Of a DNA stretch of 5,340 nucleotides, positions 1 to 5,340 are shown one piece after another (within the stretch, counting starts at the first letter, position 1; every line of letters starts with the position of its first letter). The stretch lies in assembly GCA_031264425.1 (NCBI GenBank), contig JAISDY010000018.1, forward strand, positions 1 through 5,340, read 5' to 3'. The stretch is from Endomicrobium sp. GTDB taxonomy: Bacteria; Elusimicrobiota; Endomicrobiia; Endomicrobiales; Endomicrobiaceae. Below the pieces are notes generated by a model. That model saw only the letters and a list, made by a program, of their open reading frames with translations. It had not been told where the DNA came from and made no database searches. A program made the position numbers and the translations under genes.

Positions 1-2
1 TT

Positions 3-932
3 TATCCTGATTCAAGCTCTTTTGACTTGAAAAAATCTCTATCTGAGCGATACCGGTTGCCAACCGGGAATATTTTTACTGCGGCGGGCGGAGACGAGAT
101 AATAGAGCTTATAGCAAAGTTGTTTTTCAATCCTGAAGATGAGATTGTAATTTCAAAATATTCGTTTATAAGGTATGCAATGGCTATACGACTTATGGGT
201 GCTAAATCTGTAGTAGTTCCGATGAACAAGGATTTTAAATATGACTTGCAGTCTTTGGCAAAAGCCTGCAACAAGAACACAAAAGCGGTCTTTGTAACAA
301 AACCTAATAATCCTACGGGAACGTATAATACAAAAAAAGAATTTTCTGCGTTCCTAAAAGATTTGCCTTTAAACAAGTTTAGCGTTAAGCCTATAATAAT
401 TCTTGACGAAGCCTATTTTGAGTATGCGTCTTTAGAAAAGGATTATCCCGATGGGCTTGACTATTTAAAAGATAACACAAACTTAATAGTTTTTAGGACA
501 TTTTCAAATATTTACGGACTTGCGGGTTTGAGGGTTGCGTATGGTTTTGCCGGTGAGAAGATAGTGGATTATATTGAAAGAACAAGACCTCCTTTCAATG
601 TCAATCTATTAGCGCAAGCCGCTGCTTCCGCGTCAATAGCGGATACAGATCATGTGGTGCGAAGCCAAAAGCTTGTGGCTAAAGAAAAACAGTATTTATA
701 TAAAGAATTTGAAAAAGTCGGCGTAAAGTATGTAAAATCAGCGGCAAATTTTGTTCTTTTCAAGCCCTTTCCCCTTGCGGGGAAAAATGTTTTTGCCAAA
801 CTTTTAAAAGAAGGCGTAATAGTAAGAGACATGGACGAATACGAGCTTCCAGAGTGGGTAAGAGTCACAGTAGGTCTTCACAAAGAAAACAAGTTGTTTA
901 TAGAGAAATTAAAAAAAAATTTGAACTACTAA
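3..932 (+). CDS. hisC: HisC-family aminotransferase, 5' truncated by window edge, PLP lysine replaced
   Basis: This is a PLP-dependent class I/II aminotransferase of the histidinol-phosphate aminotransferase family. The frame is open to the window edge and begins YPDSSSFDL, which matches the family's YPD segment, so the true start lies upstream; the TTG at 27 is internal. Visible family motifs are GGDEIIELI, the NNPTG loop (306-320), DEAYFEY with the PLP-pairing Asp (codon 405-407), RPPFNVN, and a C-terminal RVTVG with the substrate-binding Arg. In the PLP-lysine motif the family has TFSK-x-YGLAGLR, but this protein reads TFSNIYGLAGLR. The Schiff-base Lys is therefore Asn (AAT at 507-509), which should abolish transamination. 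The frame is otherwise intact and ends at TAA. It lies 12 bases upstream of aroF in an aromatic operon, so it may have served tyrosine/phenylalanine transamination as well as, or instead of, histidine synthesis. Family assignment is firm; substrate is inferred. Confidence 0.93.
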   Translation, partial: YPDSSSFDLKKSLSERYRLPTGNIFTAAGGDEIIELIAKLFFNPEDEIVISKYSFIRYAMAIRLMGAKSVVVPMNKDFKYDLQSLAKACNKNTKAVFVTKPNNPTGTYNTKKEFSAFLKDLPLNKFSVKPIIILDEAYFEYASLEKDYPDGLDYLKDNTNLIVFRTFSNIYGLAGLRVAYGFAGEKIVDYIERTRPPFNVNLLAQAAASASIADTDHVVRSQKLVAKEKQYLYKEFEKVGVKYVKSAANFVLFKPFPLAGKNVFAKLLKEGVIVRDMDEYELPEWVRVTVGLHKENKLFIEKLKKNLNY

Positions 933-933
933 A

Positions 934-939
934 AAGGAA
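934..939 (+). promoter_or_regulatory. Ribosome binding site of aroF
   Basis: AAGGAA lies five bases before ATG 945, directly after the hisC stop codon. It supports ATG 945 as the aroF start. The protein from there, MIITMKQGAKPKDIA, matches the usual N-terminus of type I-beta DAHP synthases with their ferredoxin-like regulatory domain. Confidence 0.7.
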
Positions 940-944
940 TTTTT

Positions 945-1881
945 ATGATAATAACGATGAAGCAAGGCGCAAAACCGAAAGATATTGCCATTGTTACGGA
1001 AAAGATTAAAGGGTTGGGATACAAGCCTCATATATCAAAAGGTAAAGATGTTACAATTATAGGCATGATAGGGCGACTACGCGGAAAAATATAAAGACGC
1101 TTTTGAGTCTATGGAAGTTGTTGAGCACGTAAGCGAGATACAAAAACCGTATAAACTTGCCTCAAGAGAGTTCAAGAAAGAAAGCACTATAGTTAAAGTG
1201 AGTAGAAATGTTGAAATCGGTGGAAAAAAATACATGTTATAGCCGGACCTTGCGCAATTGAAACCAAAGAACAGATGTTTACTACCGCAAAAATAGTTAA
1301 AGATGCGGGAGCGACAATAATCAGAGGCGGAGCGTATAAGCCAAGGAGTTCTCCGTACGCTTTCCAAGGGCTTGGAGAGAAAGGGTTGAAATATTTAAAT
1401 GAGTCTGGTTCAAAGCTGCATATGCCTACTATTAGCGAAGCTATGACTGTTGAGCAGGTTGAGATTGTTGCAAAATATTGCGATATAGTGCAGATTGGCG
1501 TGAGAAATATACAAAATTACGATTTGTTAAAAGCGGCCGGAAAGCAAACAAAGCCTGTTCTTCTAAAGAGGGGTATGGCTACAACAATAAAAGAGCTTTT
1601 GCTTTCTGCGGAATATATTCTTTCGCAGGGAAATTATAACGTTATTCTCTGTGAAAGAGGAATAAGAACATTTGAAACTGCCACAAGATTTACAATAGAT
1701 TTAAATTCAATTCCGGTTATAAAAAAACTATCGCATTTGCCGGTAGTTTTAGATCCGTCGCATGGCATTGGCATAAGGGAACACGTCCGGACCTCAAAGT
1801 TTGCTGCCCGACCAGTTTAAAACTTTGATGAAAGAACTTGACTTGGTGGCAAAGGCTGTGGATAGGGAGCTTTTGGATTGA
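945..1881 (+). pseudogene. aroF: 3-deoxy-7-phosphoheptulonate (DAHP) synthase, broken by three frame lesions
   Basis: The product would condense phosphoenolpyruvate and erythrose 4-phosphate, the first shikimate-pathway step. The reading is in four pieces. Frame 945-1071 encodes the N-terminal domain and stops at TAA 1092 if not corrected. One extra G in 1071-1073 moves the match to a second frame (DYAEKYKDAFE to GGKKYM), which stops at TAG 1240. One missing G near 1236 returns to the first frame, which holds the barrel: VIAGPC with the metal Cys, [30 protein letters not shown] and DPSHGIG with the metal His (1752-1763). At about 1785-1788 the sequence jumps to [10 protein letters not shown] in another frame, ending at TGA 1879-1881. 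Compared with the family, about 86 bases are missing there, including the EVH..P segment and the following Asp, which carry the other two metal ligands. Restored length would be about 340 residues, as expected for the family. The barrel fragment alone could not be active. Some one-base lesions could be sequence errors. Confidence 0.92.
1864..1869 (+). promoter_or_regulatory. Ribosome binding site inside the aroF 3' end, selecting the TTG start of tyrA
   Basis: AGGGAG lies eight bases before TTG 1878. The TTG overlaps the aroF stop (ATTGA), a translational-coupling arrangement. The alternative in-frame start, GTG 1890, would be 20 bases from this site, and the nearby ATG at 1888 is out of frame, so TTG is preferred. 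Confidence 0.55.
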
Positions 1882-2689
1882 CGCTAAATGTGAGTATAGT
1901 CGGTTTAGGGCAAATAGGAGGCTCTTTAGGGCTTGCTTTAAAAAGCAAAACTTTAAAGGACCGCTATTATGTAACAGGCATAGCAAGGAAAAAAGAAACT
2001 TTAAAATTGGCGCTGTGGATGAAGTGTCTTTATCTTTAGCGTCGGCAAAAAATTCCGATATTGTAGTTATATGCACGCCTGTTGACACAATCGCCTCCAT
2101 ATACAAAAAGCTTATTAAAATTGTAAAAAGAGACACTGCAATTACCGACTCCGGCAGTGTAAAATATTCAATAGAGCGCGAAATAAACAATATTAACGGC
2201 AAAGTTTCTTTTGTCGGCTCTCACCCGATGGCAGGAAGGGCAAAAAACGGACTTAGTTCTGCGTCGGCAGATATGTTTAAAGATGCGAAAGTCGTTATAA
2301 CGCGGCGATATGGCAAATCTGAAAACACTGTGTCCAAGATTTGGAAGGATGCCGGTGCTAAAATTGTAAAAATGTCTGCAAAAAGCCACGACGATCTGGT
2401 TGCTTTTACAAGCCATTTGCCTCACGTTATAGCTTTTTCGTTAAATAAAACTTATAAAAAAATAAAAAAGAAAAACCCGCATATTGACGATCTTATTGCA
2501 GGGTCTTTTAAGAGTATAACAAGAGTATCCGTTTCAAGTGCGGATATGAGGGCTCCTATTTTTGTTTCAAACGCTAAAAATATTGATAAGTACTTAGGCG
2601 AGTTTATAAAAGAGCTTAATATTTTTAAGAGAAACCTAAACGACAAGAAAAAAATTAAACAAGAAATTCTTAAGACTCAAATAGGCTAG
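1878..2689 (+). pseudogene. tyrA: Prephenate dehydrogenase, frameshifted by a deletion of about 13 bases
   Basis: The product would oxidatively decarboxylate prephenate to 4-hydroxyphenylpyruvate using NAD(P), the committed step to tyrosine. From TTG 1878 the reading is LTLNVSIVGLGQIGGSLGLAL, with the Rossmann dinucleotide loop GLGQIGGS, and continues to about 2006. That frame then ends at TAG 2037. The rest of the enzyme continues in another frame from GAVDEV (ggc at 2009) to TAG 2687: DIVVICTPV, DSGSVK, VGSHPMAGRAKNG with the catalytic-site His (2222-2224), TSHLPHVIAFSL, and AGSFKSITRVS. Family spacing between the end of the nucleotide-binding region and GAVDE predicts five residues (15 bases) where only two bases remain, hence a 13-base loss, exactly the size that explains the frame change. 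Restored length is about 274 residues, normal for the family. The upstream reading of the long open frame (1838-2006) is not homologous protein; it is the wrong frame across aroF and tyrA. Confidence 0.9.
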
Positions 2690-2692
2690 AGG
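2689..2692 (+). promoter_or_regulatory. Possible ribosome binding site unusually close to the endonuclease start
   Basis: GAGG overlaps the tyrA TAG and lies only two bases before ATG 2695, tighter than normal. No other in-frame start exists between the upstream TAA at 2671 and residue 69. The site may have been left by insertion of the cassette, or translation may rely on coupling to tyrA. Confidence 0.3.
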
Positions 2693-2694
2693 AT

Positions 2695-2704
2695 ATGGAC
2701 ATAA
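2695..2704 (+). repeat. Left copy of an imperfect 10-base direct repeat at the cassette border
   Basis: ATGGACATAA at the endonuclease start matches ATGGATATAA at the aroA start (4672-4681) in 9 of 10 bases. The copies flank the R-M unit and could be a short duplication from its insertion at the aroA start. Both contain ATG and AT-rich bases, so chance similarity of two start regions is a serious alternative. Confidence 0.3.
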
Positions 2705-3791
2705 CCGGAAGAATCAAAGGTATAAAATATAAAAAGATAATAGATAAGGATTTAAATAAATCTAGTTTAGAAAAATTTGATATAAACTCAGCTTCGTCAA
2801 CTTCTTTGATATTTGATAAGCAGAATTTATTTGCGGTATCAAAATGGGTTTCTCCAAAAAGGACACGTTCGTATCCTTATGAAAGGATATATGATTCTAT
2901 GCATATATCTAAAAAAATCACCGTAATTCCCATTATAAAAGATGAGGGGAAAAATGGAGATAGGGATTTCTTGCAATGGGATACTGTTTCTTTGATATCA
3001 CTGCTGGATATTTGCGTGATTTTTGCCTATTATTCTCATGCAAGTGTAAATAAGTCAACAAGTAAAATTACGAATCAGAAATTTGACAATGATTACGTTT
3101 TATCAAAAATAAAAGAGATTGAAGAGTATCACAGCTCCGGGTTACATTGGAATCTGAAGGAATTAGCGGATTTAAATCGCATAGTGGATAAAGCAAAGAG
3201 TAGTTACTTGAAAATAGAAGAAGAAACAAAGGTAAGGTTACATAATTTTAATGGAATAAATAATTTTGAAGATAAAATTGCCAAAGATATTAAGGATTTT
3301 ATGGAGTTTTCAAGAACGAAATCAGAAAAAGCTCAAAACAGAGAATATAAAACTATACAATCAAAAGAAAACTTGAACACTTTATCAAAATCTAAAATAA
3401 CAATTCAAAATTATTTAGGCGGGAAATATTTTTTTACCGTTGATGAAGTTGAGTTAAATAAAAACAGTGTGAATCTTATAGAAAATAAGCATAGCAAAAA
3501 TTCAGTTTTGCCAAGTGAATCTGTGTCAAAGACGGATTAATTAAGATGATTCTTTATTCCAATCTTACTTCCGTTAAGGTAGATGGCGCTCCTATGAAAA
3601 GCGCGGCTACTTTAAGACTAACTTCCGACATCTTTATTGGCTCAATAAGTTCGGAGTCTGTTAAAGAAGATATTGTTGATAGTTTTAAGACAAACGATTT
3701 ATCTGAAAAGCAAAAAGTATTTATAGAATGTCTTTTTAAAGAAGCTAATGAAAATAGTTTTATAGTACAAATTTGCGGGACAAAACAATGA
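2695..3791 (+). pseudogene. Type II restriction endonuclease (PD-(D/E)XK type), one-base frameshift
   Basis: I recognise this as an uncharacterised-looking family of type II restriction enzymes that travels with Dam-like adenine methyltransferases. Recognisable stretches are SKWVSPKRTRSYPYERIY (residues about 49-66), IKDEGKNGDRDFLQWDT (81-97), ITNQKFDNDYV, LHWNL and QNREYKTIQ. Near the end of the first frame lies a plausible PD-(D/E)XK catalytic site: Asp250 in TVDEVEL and Glu263-Asn-Lys265 in IENKHSK. This frame stops at TAA 3538. The homologous continuation VKDGLIKMILYSNL starts in the next frame at 3525 and runs to TGA 3789-3791. A single missing base at about 3523-3524 (GAT read as GT) explains it and would restore S-D-V-K-D-G. 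Restored length is about 365 residues. The truncated 281-residue protein keeps the catalytic residues but loses the C-terminal 80 or so. GATC specificity, as in HpyAIII-like systems, is a guess from family resemblance and the partner methylase. Confidence 0.75.
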
Positions 3792-4669
3792 TAAAGAGTC
3801 CATTAAGATATCCGGGTGGCAAAAGTAGAGCTGTTGATTTAATATCAAGTCTTGTTCCTGACTTTGATGAGTACAGAGAACCTTTTTTGGGCGGCGGATC
3901 ATTATTTATAAATTTAAAATAGATATTTCCAAATAAAGTTTTTTGGATAAATGATTTATATGAAGAATTGTATAAATTCTGGAAATACAGTCGCGAAGAT
4001 ATGCGCGGATTAGTTGATAAAATTTGCGAGTGGAAATCTAAATATGCCAATGGTAAGAAACTTTATAAGTTTCTTAAAACTAATACGGCTAATTTTAATG
4101 ATTTGGAAAAGGCGGCTTCCTTTTTTATATACAATCGTATTACATTTTCAGGTACGAGTTTAAGCGGCGGTTATAGTGAATCGGCTTTTACTAGTCGTTT
4201 TACGGAAAGCAGCATATTAAGACTGAAAAATATTGAAGAAATAGTTAAGGATGTGAAAATTACCAATAGCGATTATGAGAAAGTTCTTAATGCAGATGGA
4301 GATTCTGTTTTTATTTTTTTAGATCCTCCATATTTTTCGGCAAGGAAATCCGCTTTATACGGGAAGAACGGTAATTTGCACAAAAGTTTTGACCATGAAC
4401 GTTTTGCCAATGTTATGAAAAATTGCAGACATAAATGGCTAATCACGTATGACAATAGCGACTATATAAAAATTTTATTTTCTTTTGCGAACGTTTTTTC
4501 GTGGAATTTGACATACGGTATGCGCAATGTAAACGGTAGAGGTAAGCAAGTTGGAGAAGAGATATTTATTTCAAATTACTTAACATCTCTGCCAGACCAA
4601 AATGATTTTAAATTTTTTGAACGTAAAGATAAAACGCTAAAATGCGTAAATACAATTTGGAAGAGTTGA
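3788..4669 (+). pseudogene. DNA adenine methyltransferase (D12/Dam class), interrupted by in-frame amber codon
   Basis: The product would transfer a methyl group from S-adenosylmethionine to the N6 of adenine and protect host DNA from the partner nuclease. ATG 3788 overlaps the endonuclease stop. The N-terminus MIKSPLRYPGGKSRA is typical of the D12 class, followed by REPFLGGGS, the SAM-binding motif I. After residue 44 a TAG (3920-3922) interrupts the frame. Without any shift, homology then resumes at once: IFPNKVFWINDLYEELYKFW, RITFSGT, FTSRF, and the catalytic motif IV DPPY (residues 179-182, from base 4322), then ALYGKNGNLHK, KWLITYDNSDY and LTYGMRN, ending at TGA 4667-4669. Full length is 293 codons, normal for the class. 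The stop separates the SAM-binding and catalytic motifs, so neither part should work alone. Family members often have Gln or Lys there, so CAG to TAG is a likely single change. Readthrough cannot be excluded from sequence. Confidence 0.88.
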
Positions 4670-4671
4670 CA

Positions 4672-4681
4672 ATGGATATAA
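4672..4681 (+). repeat. Right copy of an imperfect 10-base direct repeat at the cassette border
   Basis: ATGGATATAA, the first bases of aroA, partners ATGGACATAA at 2695-2704 with one mismatch. See the left copy for interpretation and doubts. Confidence 0.3.
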
Positions 4682-5340
4682 AATTAAAAAAAGTAAATTC
4701 TGTTTCTGGTGTTGTTGAAGTTCCCGCGGATAAGTCTATAACGCATAGAGCCGTTATGTTGTCATCTCTTGCCGAAGGCGATTCTATAGTTAGAAATTAT
4801 CTTCTTTCCGACGATTGTAATAGGACTATAGAGGCTTTTCGCCAAATGGGTGCGGAAATTAAAATTGATAAGGGGAATTTATACATAAAAGGCGTCGGGT
4901 TAAACCTAAAAAAACCACAAGACGGCAAATACGATATTTATGCCGGCAATTCCGGCACAACATCAAGGCTTATTTCCGGTATTTTGGCCGGGCAAGATTT
5001 TGAGACTACTATAACTGGCGACGAAAGTCTTTCAAAAAGACCAATGGGTAGGATAATAGAGCCGTTGTCTAAAATGGGAGTTGAAATACGTTCTAATGAC
5101 GGGCTGTTGCCTCTTACTATAAAAGGAAAAAATCCGCTTAAAGCAATAAATTACATATGCGACAAATCAACCGCTCAAGTTAAGTCGGCAGTTTTGTTTG
5201 CGGGACTTTATGCAGATGCGCCCACAACTTATACCGAACCTGAAAAGTCTAGAGACCACAGCGAAAGAATGTTAAGAGCTTTTGGAGCGGATGTCAGAGT
5301 AAATGGAAATTCAGTTACAATTTATCCCGCCCAAAAACTG
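4672..5340 (+). CDS. aroA: 3-phosphoshikimate 1-carboxyvinyltransferase (EPSP synthase), 3' truncated by window edge
   Basis: This enzyme joins phosphoenolpyruvate to shikimate 3-phosphate, the sixth step of the shikimate pathway, in the cytoplasm. The frame is open from ATG 4672 to the last base, 223 codons, roughly the first half of a family that is usually about 430 residues. GGAAG at 4659-4663 gives a suitable ribosome binding site eight bases upstream, inside the methyltransferase end. Visible motifs in order are PADKSITHRAVML (substrate-binding Lys-Ser and Arg), LLSDDCNRT, GNSGTTSRL (the PEP-site loop), GDESLSKRPM, STAQVKSAVLFAGL and SRDHSERML. The SAQVKSAVL-type and RDHSERML motifs resemble class II EPSP synthases such as the Agrobacterium CP4 enzyme, which tend to tolerate glyphosate; class is inferred by motif only. 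No lesion is seen. It is the only clean gene in the window, lying two bases after the methyltransferase stop, so its expression depends on upstream transcription or an unseen promoter within the cassette. Confidence 0.95.
   Translation, partial: MDIKLKKVNSVSGVVEVPADKSITHRAVMLSSLAEGDSIVRNYLLSDDCNRTIEAFRQMGAEIKIDKGNLYIKGVGLNLKKPQDGKYDIYAGNSGTTSRLISGILAGQDFETTITGDESLSKRPMGRIIEPLSKMGVEIRSNDGLLPLTIKGKNPLKAINYICDKSTAQVKSAVLFAGLYADAPTTYTEPEKSRDHSERMLRAFGADVRVNGNSVTIYPAQKL

Larger units (their letters stand above)
2690..4671 (+). other. Type II R-M cassette inserted between tyrA and aroA
   Basis: Two R-M genes, endonuclease then methyltransferase, fill the space between the tyrA stop and the aroA start almost exactly, with only a few bases left over on either side. 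They overlap each other by four bases (ATGA at 3788-3791), so they form a transcriptional and translational unit. They have no role in aromatic biosynthesis, and hisC-aroF-tyrA-aroA makes a sensible operon without them, so insertion is the simplest reading. No transposase, integrase or inverted repeats are visible. Both genes are broken. Confidence 0.75.

Noticed and set aside
1838..2006. Upstream part of the long open frame 1838-2689 as the N-terminus of prephenate dehydrogenase
   Set aside because: Its residues have no dinucleotide-binding motif; the correct N-terminus (GLGQIGGS) is in another frame from TTG 1878. The open stretch is chance.
1717..2202. Minus-strand open frame of 161 codons
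   Set aside because: It is antisense to conserved aroF and tyrA coding and shows no recognisable family motif; a shadow.
3546..3791. Separate small gene of 81 codons, for example an R-M controller protein
   Set aside because: Its residues continue the endonuclease after a one-base repair, homology starts before its ATG, and no helix-turn-helix is apparent.
2687..3922. Reassignment of TAG to a sense codon
   Set aside because: tyrA ends at its natural length with TAG, and other lesions nearby are plain indels, so an ordinary nonsense mutation is simpler.
3968..4669. Independent shorter methyltransferase starting at TTG 3968
   Set aside because: It lacks the RYPGGK and SAM-binding FLGGG motifs, which lie upstream in the same frame beyond the TAG; there is no good ribosome binding site.
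4666..4694. TTGACA resembling a perfect -35 box just before aroA
   Set aside because: It comes from the methyltransferase stop and aroA start bases; a -10 at proper spacing would be inside aroA and the hexamer there (AAAAGT) is poor.

Overview
This AT-rich window is a piece of an aromatic amino acid biosynthesis operon, all on the + strand, with a type II restriction-modification (R-M) cassette wedged into it. The order is hisC-type aminotransferase (3' part, 3-932), aroF (DAHP synthase, 945-1881), tyrA (prephenate dehydrogenase, 1878-2689), R-M endonuclease (2695-3791), R-M adenine methyltransferase (3788-4669), aroA (EPSP synthase, 5' part, 4672-5340). Spacing is tight throughout: genes overlap or sit a few to a dozen bases apart. 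No RNA gene, CRISPR array, convincing terminator or internal promoter is visible. No gene-free stretch exceeds about 12 bases.

The most striking property is that lesions accumulate gene after gene. The hisC product has Asn where the family has its PLP-binding Lys. aroF has three frame-breaking lesions: one extra base, one missing base, and a deletion of about 86 bases that removes metal ligands. tyrA has lost about 13 bases, which shifts its frame. The endonuclease has a one-base frameshift just after its catalytic motif. The methyltransferase has an in-frame amber codon between its two signature motifs. Only aroA, as far as it is visible, reads clean. Outside the lesions the protein sequences remain easy to recognise, so the decay, if real, is recent.

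Functionally, aroF would start the shikimate pathway, aroA would carry out its sixth step, and tyrA plus the HisC-like aminotransferase would make tyrosine (the aminotransferase also phenylalanine and/or histidine). Comparable clusters of hisC, tyrA and the EPSP synthase gene are known, for example in Bacillus subtilis. The R-M pair is unrelated to this pathway and looks like a later insertion between tyrA and aroA.

The organism is a low-GC bacterium using the standard code. The combination of a compact aromatic operon, a decayed R-M unit and many fresh pseudogenes fits a host-restricted symbiont with a shrinking genome. An Endomicrobia (Elusimicrobiota) termite-gut symbiont is one candidate, but that is inference from general knowledge and not shown by the sequence. 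A run of assembly or amplification errors is the main competing explanation for the one-base indels. It explains the 86-base and 13-base losses and the Lys-to-Asn change less well.
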